DNA of 37,229 bases, taken from the NCBI RefSeq assembly GCF_000445475.1, contig NZ_AUPZ01000019.1:1-37229 (forward strand). Direction: 5' to 3'. Below are positions 24,217-32,661 of this stretch, piece by piece. The notes below the pieces were generated by a model. The model saw only the letters and a list, made by a program, of their open reading frames with translations. It did no database searches and was not told where the DNA came from. The translations under genes were made by a program, and so were the position numbers. The DNA comes from Sulfurimonas hongkongensis (lineage in GTDB: Bacteria > Campylobacterota > Campylobacteria > Campylobacterales > Sulfurimonadaceae). Every line of letters starts with the position of its first letter. Position 1 is the stretch's first letter.

Positions 24217-25066
24217 AGCACCTCCATTTCCAAAAAGATTAGAAGTTGAACTTGTAAGTGATTGTAACTTAAAGTGTGTATATTGCCCAAGACATTATGT
24301 AAATGATTTAACAGGATATATGGACTTTGAACTTTTCAAAAAAATCATTGATGAATCCAAAGAATATAAAGATATGATTTTTGTGTTGCATAGAAGAGGT
24401 GAAAGTATGCTTCATCCAAAGTTTAATGAAATGTTAAATTATATTTCTGGAAAATTTAAAGAGGTTCAAATGGCTACTAATGCGACAATGTTAACTGATG
24501 ATAAGTTTGAAGCTATAGTAAATGGATTGAACTTTTTATCTTTTAGTTTAGATACTCCAGAAAGATTTAACAAAACAAGGTTACCAGCAAAATATGAAAA
24601 AGTAGAAAAAAAAATACTTAAGTTTTTAGAATTTAATCAAGGCAGAGTAAAAACACAGGCTTCTATGGTTAAAACATCTGATACAACAGAAGAGATGTGC
24701 ATAGAGTTTACAGAGATATGGAAAAATAGAGTGGATAGAGTCAGAATATATGAAGAACACTCAGCTGATGGAGAGTTTGGTTCTTTGATTAAGCCTAGAA
24801 AAGAGAGAAAACCTTGTGTTATGCCAATATATGAAATGCTTGTTTATGACAATGGAGTTGTAGCTAGATGCAATCATGACTGGGATAGTGATGGAATGGG
24901 AAATGTGACAAAAAATTCCCTTAAAGAGATTTGGATGAATCCTAAATATGTAGATTTGAGGGAGCAACACTTAGCACAAAAACTTACAGATCCAGTTTGT
25001 AGTAAGTGTGATAGTTGGTATCCTGAGATTGGGAATCAAGACACTGGCGAGGTTATAGAAAAATGA
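24206..25066 (+). CDS. Radical SAM/SPASM protein of the glycan island
   Basis: A 286-residue radical SAM enzyme. CNLKCVYC provides Cys20, 24 and 27 for the [4Fe-4S] cluster. The C-terminal SPASM-like part has CVMPIYEMLVYDNGVVARC with further cysteines (PVCSKCDSWYPE) for auxiliary clusters. SPASM enzymes modify peptides or sugars by hydrogen abstraction. In this cluster a sugar or amino-sugar intermediate is a reasonable substrate, but that is inference. ATG overlaps the previous gene's stop, and its own stop overlaps the aminotransferase start. Confidence 0.85.
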   Translation: MIYKAPPFPKRLEVELVSDCNLKCVYCPRHYVNDLTGYMDFELFKKIIDESKEYKDMIFVLHRRGESMLHPKFNEMLNYISGKFKEVQMATNATMLTDDKFEAIVNGLNFLSFSLDTPERFNKTRLPAKYEKVEKKILKFLEFNQGRVKTQASMVKTSDTTEEMCIEFTEIWKNRVDRVRIYEEHSADGEFGSLIKPRKERKPCVMPIYEMLVYDNGVVARCNHDWDSDGMGNVTKNSLKEIWMNPKYVDLREQHLAQKLTDPVCSKCDSWYPEIGNQDTGEVIEK

Positions 25067-26205
25067 AAAACTTCATACCATTAGCAAAACCTGATATAGG
25101 TGAAGAAGAGATAGAGCTAGTAGTTGAAACCATCAAGTCTGGTTGGTTAACAACTGGACCAAAGGTGACAGAGTTTGAAAATGCACTATCTCAGTATTTA
25201 TATCATGATGAAAAGATTTATAGTGTAGGTTTGAACTCTTGTACATCAGCACTTTTTTTGGCATTGGTCGCTTTGGGCATTGAAGAGGGTGATGAAGTGA
25301 TAGTTCCAACTTGGACATTTGCTGCGACAGCTCAAGTGGTTGATTGGATTGGTGCTAAAGTTGTTCTGTGTGATATTGATGAAGAGTCTTTAAATATAGA
25401 TATAAAAAAAGCTGAACGATTAATTACTTCAAAAACCAAAGCAATCATCCCTGTGCATATAGCGGGCTATCCTTGTGATATGGAAGCCATTGCTAGTTTA
25501 GCAACTAAATATAATCTTAAAGTCATCGAAGATGCTGCTCATGCAATAGGCACAAAATATAAAGATAAAAAAATTGGAAATTTTTCAGATGTAACTTGTT
25601 TTAGTTTTTATGCTACTAAAAACCTTGCCATGGGTGAAGGTGGAGCTGCTGTTTCAAAAGATGAAAAAGTCATTGAAAAAATCAGAAAATTAAGTTATTT
25701 TGGTGTTAATAAAGAAGCTTTTAAGCGATACGAAAAAGCTGGTAGATGGTTTTATGATATTGAAGAGATGGGGTACAAGGCGAATCTCGATAGTATGCAT
25801 GCTGCACTTGGTATAGTTCAACTAAAAAAGTTAGACAAAATGAATAAGCGAAGAAGAAAAATTGCAACATACTATAGAGATAACTTAAGTGAAAAACTAA
25901 TCTTTAATAAAGACTCAGATGAGCATTATCATACCTATCACTTATTTCCTATACGATTACCGCAAAATATAAATAGAGATGAATTTATTGAAGAACTAAA
26001 AGAGAACAATATTGGTTCAAGTGTTCATTTTATACCTCTTCATTTGCATACTTTTTATAAAAACAGATCAAATAATAAATTTGGAGTTGCAGACAAAGCA
26101 TTTCAAAAGATACTCTCTATACCAATGTCTTCAGCGATGAATGATTTTGAGGTAGAATATGTTGTCAAAACTATCAATAATATAATAGGAAAATACAATG
26201 ACTAG
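25063..26205 (+). CDS. DegT/DnrJ/EryC1-type sugar aminotransferase
   Basis: A 380-residue PLP-dependent aminotransferase. The catalytic Lys is in SFYATKNLAMGEGGAA (Lys186). VPTWTFAATAQVVDW and VIEDAAHAIGTKY are typical cofactor-site segments. This family adds an amino group to a keto sugar, as PseC, LegC or PglE do in nonulosonic acid and bacillosamine pathways. Here no 4,6-dehydratase precedes it in the window, so its keto-sugar supplier must lie elsewhere. Tightly coupled (ATGA) with the radical SAM gene. Confidence 0.92.
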   Translation: MKNFIPLAKPDIGEEEIELVVETIKSGWLTTGPKVTEFENALSQYLYHDEKIYSVGLNSCTSALFLALVALGIEEGDEVIVPTWTFAATAQVVDWIGAKVVLCDIDEESLNIDIKKAERLITSKTKAIIPVHIAGYPCDMEAIASLATKYNLKVIEDAAHAIGTKYKDKKIGNFSDVTCFSFYATKNLAMGEGGAAVSKDEKVIEKIRKLSYFGVNKEAFKRYEKAGRWFYDIEEMGYKANLDSMHAALGIVQLKKLDKMNKRRRKIATYYRDNLSEKLIFNKDSDEHYHTYHLFPIRLPQNINRDEFIEELKENNIGSSVHFIPLHLHTFYKNRSNNKFGVADKAFQKILSIPMSSAMNDFEVEYVVKTINNIIGKYND

Positions 26206-27499
26206 TTTCCAAGATGCTCTCTTATCAAGAAAAAGAATTTCTATATGGGGAGTTGGTTATTTAGGATATACATCTGTTTTGAGATTGCAAGACAGTGGTT
26301 TTACTCCTAGCGTGTATGATTTTAATAAAACCCGACTAAATAACTTACTTGACGGTAGTTACCCAAATAAAGAACAGCTCAATAGCTGGTCTAAAAAAGG
26401 CAAGATACCTACTGTTGATATGCAAAAGATAGAAGTTTGTAACGATTACTCTAGCCTTTTTTCAAACAACATACATTTGATTTCATTTCCAAATACAGAA
26501 AAGTTTGACTATATAGAGCTAGCTAATGTTTTTATACGAAATAAAGATAAGTTAAAAAACACTTTAGTGATATTTCAATCTTCAGGCATACCTAAAACTA
26601 TAGAACAGAAATTTTCTAATATTTTAAAAAAAGAAAATATAAATATCAGTATAGCTACAGTTTTTAGAAGTGACTGGACAATAGAAACATTTTTTAATAA
26701 AGATTCAAAAAGAGTAATATCTGCAAATAGTGAAGATGCAATAGTTCAAACAAAAATATTTCTAAGACTGCTAGATCTTTGTGCGGTCGAACTAAAAAGT
26801 ATAGAAGAGGCTGAAATCTATGAAAACAGTAAAAATGCGCTTAACTATACTATGATTGCTTTTTTTAACCAACTGTCGCTATCTTATCCACATATAGATG
26901 TAAATGTGTTATCAAAAGAGTTGCTTAAAGATATAGATGTTGATGATTTATCACTAGGTGTTAGCAATGTTGACTATAAATCTGAACAATCAATAGAGAA
27001 CTTACTTAGAGGTTCTTCAGACGATTTTTTAACTATACTAAAAGAAGCGAACAGTACAAACATCTCTTTTTTGTTTTACTATGTTAATTTACTAAAAGCT
27101 AAAAATATAAACTCTGTAACAATAATTGGGCTAAGTTCATATAACAACCTAAAAGACTTGAGGTTTTCCCCTTCTGTAATGTTGGCTGAGTATCTTCATA
27201 AAGAAAACATAAAAGTAGATATATATGATGAAAATTTTACTCAAAAAGAGCTCTTAACTATCCTTCCATTTTGTAACTATATTGATATAAATAGTGAAAA
27301 AATAAGCTCTGATGTAGTTATAGTTATGAGTTTATCTAAAGAATCATTATTTTTCAATCAAGAAAAAATAGATAACATAGGATTATCAGATGTTAAGTAC
27401 ATACTTGATAATACTGGTTTTTTCAAAGACTTTAAATATAATACTAATTGTTTATATCACCAGTTGTGTGATGGAAACTTAGTAAAAATAGTTGAATAA
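26198..27499 (+). CDS. Divergent nucleotide-sugar-dehydrogenase-like protein, catalytic Cys not seen
   Basis: A 433-residue protein of the UDP-glucose/GDP-mannose dehydrogenase type by overall plan: NAD-binding WGVGYLG at 17-23, a middle helix with ENSKNALNYTMIAFFNQL matching the family's Lys/Asn helix, and a third domain. In active enzymes the loop after that helix carries a GGxCFPKD motif with the nucleophilic Cys. Here the corresponding stretch (LSLGVSNVDYKSEQSIENLL) has no Cys. It may perform a simple oxidation-reduction or be structural. Overlaps the aminotransferase by 8 bases. The exact reaction is not predictable. Confidence 0.75.
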   Translation: MTSFQDALLSRKRISIWGVGYLGYTSVLRLQDSGFTPSVYDFNKTRLNNLLDGSYPNKEQLNSWSKKGKIPTVDMQKIEVCNDYSSLFSNNIHLISFPNTEKFDYIELANVFIRNKDKLKNTLVIFQSSGIPKTIEQKFSNILKKENINISIATVFRSDWTIETFFNKDSKRVISANSEDAIVQTKIFLRLLDLCAVELKSIEEAEIYENSKNALNYTMIAFFNQLSLSYPHIDVNVLSKELLKDIDVDDLSLGVSNVDYKSEQSIENLLRGSSDDFLTILKEANSTNISFLFYYVNLLKAKNINSVTIIGLSSYNNLKDLRFSPSVMLAEYLHKENIKVDIYDENFTQKELLTILPFCNYIDINSEKISSDVVIVMSLSKESLFFNQEKIDNIGLSDVKYILDNTGFFKDFKYNTNCLYHQLCDGNLVKIVE

Positions 27500-27502
27500 A
27501 AT

Positions 27503-29164
27503 ATGTGTGGAATAGCAGGCTTTATATCTTCAAATAAAAATTATGACTCTAAAAAAATTGTATCAAATATGCTCAATATTATATCTCATAGAGGACCCAA
27601 TCAAAAAGGGCTTGAGACTTATGATAACACAACTATGGGCATGGTTAGACTTAGCATAATAGACTCAAAAGAACATGCTATACCAGTACTTGACCATAGT
27701 AAAAACTATGCAATAGTATATAATGGTGAAATTTACAATCATGACTCAATAAGAAGTTCACTTAAATCTAAATATAGCTTTAGAACAGATTCAGACACAG
27801 AAACAGCTTTAGTTAGTTATATGGAAAATGGCGTTAATTCCTTTTCAAAACACAATGGTATGTACGCTTTTGCTATTTATGATAAACTAAATCAAGAAAC
27901 AGTTGTAGTAAGAGACAAATCAGGAGAAAAACCTCTATATTATACGCAGGGAAAAGACTTTTTTGCTTATGCTAGTGAAATGAAATGCTTGCTTGAAGTT
28001 GTAGAGGCAAAATTTAATGATGACGCCATCTCTTATGAAGCTTATGAGTTTACAGTTGGAAAAGAGACACTGTTTAAAGATATTTATCAACTAGAGCCAG
28101 GTGAATATATAAAAGTAAAGGATGCAAAATATACACTTCACAATTACTGGAAAATATGGGACAATCTCATAGATGTACCAGATGATGAAAATAAAATAAT
28201 TTCTGATTTAAGTGAGTTAGTCGAAGATTCTATCTTGCTAAGAACAAAAAATGCAGCTCACCAATATAGTGCCTTTATAAGTGGTGGAGTAGATAGTTCA
28301 CTTATAGCTTGTATAGCGAAACCAGACTATATATACACAGCTCACTATGACTATAGTGACTTTGATGAGTTAGAGTATGCAAAGCTAGTTGCTAAACAGA
28401 TTAATAAAGAGTTAGTAATAGTATCCCCCACAAAAGAAGATTTTATAAGAACAAGAGAAGAGATAGCTTACTATCTTGATACACCATGTACTTGGACAAG
28501 TTTTACTTTATGGATGTTGCTAGAACGTGCAAAAAAAGATGGCGTGAAAATTGTAATGAGTGGTGAGGGTGCTGATGAGATGTTTGCAGGTTATCATAGG
28601 TACCATTTACTTCATCATGATGAACAGATACATAGCCTTGAAGCGATGAAGCAATACTCTTATCTTATAGGAAAGTATCATGGAAGTGCAAATAGTAGAT
28701 ATGCAAAACTTGTAAATAGATGTGAAAACCCTTACAATGAAAAAGTCAATAGATATCTAGATGAATCGATCGGAAATTATGCTAGTAAAATGAGTGAAGA
28801 CATCGTTCATTTTATGGGATTAAATGATTTTTATAGCACTATGCAAGTTCTTTTACAAATGAGTGATAGACTAAATATGGCACATAGCATCGAAAATAGG
28901 TCTCCTTTTTTGGACTATAGATTGGTTCAGTATGCTTTTTCTATAGAGTCAAAATACAAAATCAAAAATGGCATCACAAAGTGGATACTTAAAGAAGTTT
29001 CTAAAAAGTTTATACCAAATGAGATAAGCAATAGGACAGATAAAAGAGGTTTTTCAGCACCTATTAACAAATGGTTTGAGTGGGATAAAACAGGAAAATA
29101 TAATAGAAGTGCTTATAAAAATATGGTTTTTGAAGATTGGAAAAAATCTTTTGGAGTTAAGTAA
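27503..29164 (+). CDS. asnB: Asparagine-synthase-like glutamine amidotransferase
   Basis: A 553-residue class II amidotransferase. Starts MCGIAGF, so Cys2 is the glutaminase nucleophile, and has the ATP PPi-loop SAFISGGVDSS and MSGEGADEMFAGYHRY. The domain order is that of AsnB. In glycan clusters such proteins often amidate a carboxyl group on a sugar or amino acid rather than free aspartate. Located 3 bases after the dehydrogenase-like gene and overlapping (TAATG) with the acyltransferase gene. An asparagine-specific role cannot be excluded. Confidence 0.9.
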   Translation: MCGIAGFISSNKNYDSKKIVSNMLNIISHRGPNQKGLETYDNTTMGMVRLSIIDSKEHAIPVLDHSKNYAIVYNGEIYNHDSIRSSLKSKYSFRTDSDTETALVSYMENGVNSFSKHNGMYAFAIYDKLNQETVVVRDKSGEKPLYYTQGKDFFAYASEMKCLLEVVEAKFNDDAISYEAYEFTVGKETLFKDIYQLEPGEYIKVKDAKYTLHNYWKIWDNLIDVPDDENKIISDLSELVEDSILLRTKNAAHQYSAFISGGVDSSLIACIAKPDYIYTAHYDYSDFDELEYAKLVAKQINKELVIVSPTKEDFIRTREEIAYYLDTPCTWTSFTLWMLLERAKKDGVKIVMSGEGADEMFAGYHRYHLLHHDEQIHSLEAMKQYSYLIGKYHGSANSRYAKLVNRCENPYNEKVNRYLDESIGNYASKMSEDIVHFMGLNDFYSTMQVLLQMSDRLNMAHSIENRSPFLDYRLVQYAFSIESKYKIKNGITKWILKEVSKKFIPNEISNRTDKRGFSAPINKWFEWDKTGKYNRSAYKNMVFEDWKKSFGVK

Positions 29165-29796
29165 TGTTTGATTTTTTAGCACTAATAACAAACAAAAAAT
29201 ATTGGATAATTCATAGTTGGATCATAAAATTTATTTTAAAATATTATGGAATTAAGATAGGAAAAAAATTTTATTGTGAAGGTGTTCCAAAACTTAAGAT
29301 AAAAGGTAAGGGTGAAAATATATATATTGGAAACAATGTAAGTTTTTTAGGAACAATAGATTTAAGAAATAGGGAAAATGGAAAAATTATTATACAAAAT
29401 GATTCTACTATAGAGCATGAGGTGAGACTAGTTTCTGCAAGGGATGGGATTATAAGTATAGGGGAAGATAGTACTATTGGTCCTTTTACAATTATAAATG
29501 GTGGGGGGAATGTGATTATTGGTAAAAAATGCTTATTTGCTAAAGGTATTTCAATCAATGCAAATGATCATAAATTTTATAAAAATATACCTATTAGGGA
29601 ACAAGGGTTTACTCATAAAGATGTTGTTATAGAAGATGATGTATGGTTAGGTGCAAATGTATGTATCAATAAAGGAGTTAATCTCAAAAGAGGCTCGATT
29701 ATTGGAGCCAACGCAGTTGTAACAAAAGATACAGAAGAATACTCAATAAATGTAGGAATTCCATCTAAACAAATAAGCAAGAGGTTACAAGAATGA
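29164..29796 (+). CDS. Hexapeptide-repeat acyltransferase
   Basis: A 210-residue left-handed beta-helix O- or N-acyltransferase of the LbH type. Isoleucine-containing hexapeptide repeats run from about 50 to 190 (IGNNVSFLG, IGEDSTIGPF, VIEDDVWLGANVCI, GSIIGANAVVTKD), with a likely catalytic His in NANDHKF. Such enzymes acetylate sugars, so acetylation of a glycan unit is likely. The first 25 residues are hydrophobic and may associate with the membrane. One of the most AT-rich genes of the window. Confidence 0.88.
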   Translation: MFDFLALITNKKYWIIHSWIIKFILKYYGIKIGKKFYCEGVPKLKIKGKGENIYIGNNVSFLGTIDLRNRENGKIIIQNDSTIEHEVRLVSARDGIISIGEDSTIGPFTIINGGGNVIIGKKCLFAKGISINANDHKFYKNIPIREQGFTHKDVVIEDDVWLGANVCINKGVNLKRGSIIGANAVVTKDTEEYSINVGIPSKQISKRLQE

Positions 29797-30929
29797 AAAT
29801 AAAATATTGTAAAAAATGCTTGATGCCAAGTACAAAACCATACCTAACATTTAACGATGAAGGTATTTGTAATGCTTGTCAATCAAGTGAAAAAAAAGAC
29901 AAAAAAAAGAGTGAAAATCAAATTGATTGGTCTAAGCGAGAAAGAGAATTTAATGATTTGATTGATTGGGCAAAAGAACAAAACGCTCCTTGTTATGATG
30001 CTATAGTGCCTGTAAGTGGTGGTAAAGACAGTATCACACAAGTTCATAGACTATTAAATAAAGGTTTGCGAATATTGGCAGTTAATGTTGATTATGGAAT
30101 TAAAACAAAAATTGGTAAATACAATTTAGAGAGAATTCCTGAGATGGGAGCAAATCTTATTATATTTAGGCCAGAATTAACACTACATAAGAAGCTTATT
30201 AAAATTGGTTTAGAAGAGTATGGTGATCCTGATTTACTTAGCCATACACTATTGCATGCATATCCTTTGCATGTTGCAAAACAATTTAATATACCTTTAT
30301 GTTTACTGGGTGAAAATTCTGCATTTGAATATGGCGGAGATGAAAAATTAGCAAATAACAATGAAATCACAAGAGAGTACTTCAATCATTATGCAGCAAA
30401 TAAAGGCATGACAGCAAAAGTTTTTGGAAAAAAACATAATATTCCATTTGAACTATTGTGGCAATATGATTTTCCAGATGAAATAGAAAATAATACTGAA
30501 ATTAAAGCAGTTTTTTGTAGTTACTATTTTAACTGGGACTCTAATGAAAATCTTAAAATTGCTCAAAGTTATGGTTTTAAACAATTAGAACTTGCCAAAG
30601 AAGGGACATATAGAAAATTTGTTGGTGTTGATGAACAGATTAATAGACTACATCAATACATCAAAGTTCTAAAATTTGGATATGGCAGAGCTACTGATCA
30701 TGCTTGTGAGGATATACGATTGGGAATTCTCTCAAGAGAAGTAGCCAAAAAATTGGTAAAAGAGTATGACTTACAACCTTTAGGTGAAGAGTACATAAAA
30801 AGTATTAGCCGCTTTCTTAACTATGAAAGAGAAGAATTTATAGGTATTTTGGATAGATTTAGAAACAAAGATATATGGCACAAAAACTCCAATAATAATT
30901 GGTATATTAAGAATCACCTAGAGGATTAA
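29793..30929 (+). CDS. N-acetyl sugar amidotransferase (WbpG/PseA-like), copy 1
   Basis: A 378-residue PP-loop ATPase. Cys6, 9, 26 and 29 (CKKC, CNAC) suggest a zinc or cluster site, and VPVSGGKDS at 73-80 is the PP-loop. WbpG in Pseudomonas and PseA in Campylobacter belong to this family: they convert a sugar acetamido group into acetamidino using ammonia from HisH/HisF-type partners. HisH- and HisF-like genes follow shortly, and a second family member lies after them. Start overlaps the acyltransferase stop (ATGA). Substrate unknown. Confidence 0.88.
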   Translation: MKIKYCKKCLMPSTKPYLTFNDEGICNACQSSEKKDKKKSENQIDWSKREREFNDLIDWAKEQNAPCYDAIVPVSGGKDSITQVHRLLNKGLRILAVNVDYGIKTKIGKYNLERIPEMGANLIIFRPELTLHKKLIKIGLEEYGDPDLLSHTLLHAYPLHVAKQFNIPLCLLGENSAFEYGGDEKLANNNEITREYFNHYAANKGMTAKVFGKKHNIPFELLWQYDFPDEIENNTEIKAVFCSYYFNWDSNENLKIAQSYGFKQLELAKEGTYRKFVGVDEQINRLHQYIKVLKFGYGRATDHACEDIRLGILSREVAKKLVKEYDLQPLGEEYIKSISRFLNYEREEFIGILDRFRNKDIWHKNSNNNWYIKNHLED

Positions 30930-30930
30930 A

Positions 30931-31266
30931 ATGATAGATTTATTAAAAGAAAAACCGAGAACTTTTGAGGTTAATAATATTCAAATAAAAGATTTTGGTA
31001 AAATCATTTTAGAAAAAAATGAAATGGTCTCTTTTAAAACAAATTCAAATAAAGAGTATGATTTTGTTGCAAAAGAGTGGGGTTTTTATGCCACTCCTTC
31101 TATAAATGGTAGGTTAAAAAAAGAGGGTTTTAAAACAGCCTTAGTAAAGAATAGTTTTAAAAAATATTATATTAATGTAGTTGATATTGATAAAATGGAT
31201 AGTTTTTTAAAGTATTTAAAACAGGAAAACAGTTCAATAGTAGAGTGGATGGATGAAAGACGATAA
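30931..31266 (+). CDS. Unrecognised 111-residue protein in the amidination module
   Basis: No family recognised. It starts MIDLLKEKPRTFEVNNIQIK and contains EWGFYATPSINGRLKKEGFK and a C-terminal WMDERR. Compact and soluble-looking, with alternating strands and no membrane segment. It lies 1 base after the first amidotransferase and overlaps the HisH gene by 14 bases, so it is co-translated with the amidination enzymes. A small structural or substrate-presenting role is a guess only. Confidence 0.75.
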   Translation: MIDLLKEKPRTFEVNNIQIKDFGKIILEKNEMVSFKTNSNKEYDFVAKEWGFYATPSINGRLKKEGFKTALVKNSFKKYYINVVDIDKMDSFLKYLKQENSSIVEWMDERR

Positions 31267-31870
31267 AAACTTGATAGGCATAATTGATTATGGTGGTAGC
31301 AATTTAAAATCAGTGTTTAATGCATTTAATAAATTAAATATAGTGTGCGAGATATGCGATGATTATTCAAAACTAGATAAATATGACAAATTAATATTAC
31401 CTGGGGTAGGTGCTTTTGAACTAGCATCAAAACAACTTAAAGCTAATGGTTTTTTTAATAAAATCATAGATAAAGTTAATAGCGGCACTCCTATATTAGG
31501 AATTTGTTTGGGTATGCAACTTTTATTAAACAGTAGTGAAGAATATGGTTACAGCAAAGGTATGGGTTTAATTGATGGTGAAGTTAAGAGTTTTAAAAAT
31601 ATAGGTGTAAATCCTCATATTCATATGGGTTGGAACGATATTAAAATAACTAATAATAGCAACATACTTGGTGAGGGGAATGAAACTTATTATTTTGTAC
31701 ATGGCTATTATTGTGATATTAAAGAGCAAGAGTTTGTTGCAGCAAAAGTTCACCATGGGCTTTCATTTGATGTTGCTTATGAAAGAAATAATATATTTGC
31801 AGTACAGTTTCATCCAGAAAAAAGTCAAAAAAATGGTTTATCTCTTTTAAAAAAATTTGCTAATTTATAG
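31253..31870 (+). CDS. hisH: HisH-like glutamine amidotransferase of the sugar amidination module
   Basis: A 205-residue class I glutaminase with a complete triad: Cys85 in LGICLGMQL, His187 and Glu189 in VQFHPEKS. It releases ammonia from glutamine for its HisF-like partner, encoded 8 bases downstream. No other histidine genes lie nearby and it sits between two sugar amidotransferases, so its job is probably ammonia supply for acetamidino formation rather than histidine synthesis. Catalytic residues are all retained. Confidence 0.9.
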   Translation: MKDDKNLIGIIDYGGSNLKSVFNAFNKLNIVCEICDDYSKLDKYDKLILPGVGAFELASKQLKANGFFNKIIDKVNSGTPILGICLGMQLLLNSSEEYGYSKGMGLIDGEVKSFKNIGVNPHIHMGWNDIKITNNSNILGEGNETYYFVHGYYCDIKEQEFVAAKVHHGLSFDVAYERNNIFAVQFHPEKSQKNGLSLLKKFANL

Positions 31871-31878
31871 GATGTATT

Positions 31879-32661
31879 ATGGTTAAAAAAAGATTGATAC
31901 CAGTGCTTTTTATAAAAAATGGTCAAATAGTTCGAAGTGAAAAATTTTCTAAACATCAACACTTAGGAAATGTAATCAATCAAGCACATAGATATAATGA
32001 ATGGGATGTTGATGAGTTAATTTACATAGATATAAGTGTTGAAAAAAGATATGATTTAAATAGAAATGAACATGGAGTTAAATCATATAGTTCAATTGGG
32101 GAGATTATAAAAAGAATCTCAGAGGAATGTTTTATGCCTTTGTCTTTTGGTGGTGGTATTAGAACTATTGAGCAAGTAGACAGTATTATAAGAAGTGGTG
32201 CTGATAAAATTATATTAAATAGTATATTATTTAACAATATACTATTTATTGAAGAAATCGCTCTTAAATATGGTAGCCAATGCATAGTTGTTTCTATTGA
32301 TTACAAAATTGTTAATGATAAGCCGATAGTGTTTTCAGAATTTGGCAAAGTAAGTACTAATATTAATCTCTATGATTGGGTACAAAAAGTCGAGAAGTAT
32401 GGAGCTGGAGAGATATTTTTAAATTCAATTGACCGGGATGGCATGGCATGTGGATATGACTTAGAAACAATTAAAAACACTATGGAACTAGTCAATATAC
32501 CCATAATCGCATGTGGTGGAGCAGGTGATTTTTACGACTTTGTTGATTTGGCAGAGTTAGGTGTATCTGGTATAGCAGCTGGAAATATTTTTCATTTTAC
32601 TGAAAATTCATATCAAAGAGCTAAAAAATTATTAAAAAAAAGGGATGTTAATGTTAGATGA
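31879..32661 (+). CDS. hisF: HisF-like acetamidino modification protein (WbuZ/AglZ type)
   Basis: A 260-residue TIM-barrel related to HisF (LSFGGGIRTIEQV, SIDRDGMACGYD, ACGGAGDFYDF). In true HisF the N-terminus reads IACLDV with an essential Asp11; here it reads IPVLFI, with Phe11. The second catalytic Asp (VVSIDYK) is kept. The loss suggests it no longer makes imidazole glycerol phosphate and instead passes ammonia to the amidotransferases. Good ribosome-binding site (AGGATG) upstream, and it overlaps the next gene. Confidence 0.88.
   Translation: MVKKRLIPVLFIKNGQIVRSEKFSKHQHLGNVINQAHRYNEWDVDELIYIDISVEKRYDLNRNEHGVKSYSSIGEIIKRISEECFMPLSFGGGIRTIEQVDSIIRSGADKIILNSILFNNILFIEEIALKYGSQCIVVSIDYKIVNDKPIVFSEFGKVSTNINLYDWVQKVEKYGAGEIFLNSIDRDGMACGYDLETIKNTMELVNIPIIACGGAGDFYDFVDLAELGVSGIAAGNIFHFTENSYQRAKKLLKKRDVNVR

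Noticed and set aside
31253-32661. Histidine biosynthesis genes hisH and hisF
   Set aside because: No other his genes nearby, HisF lacks Asp11, and both sit between sugar amidotransferases.
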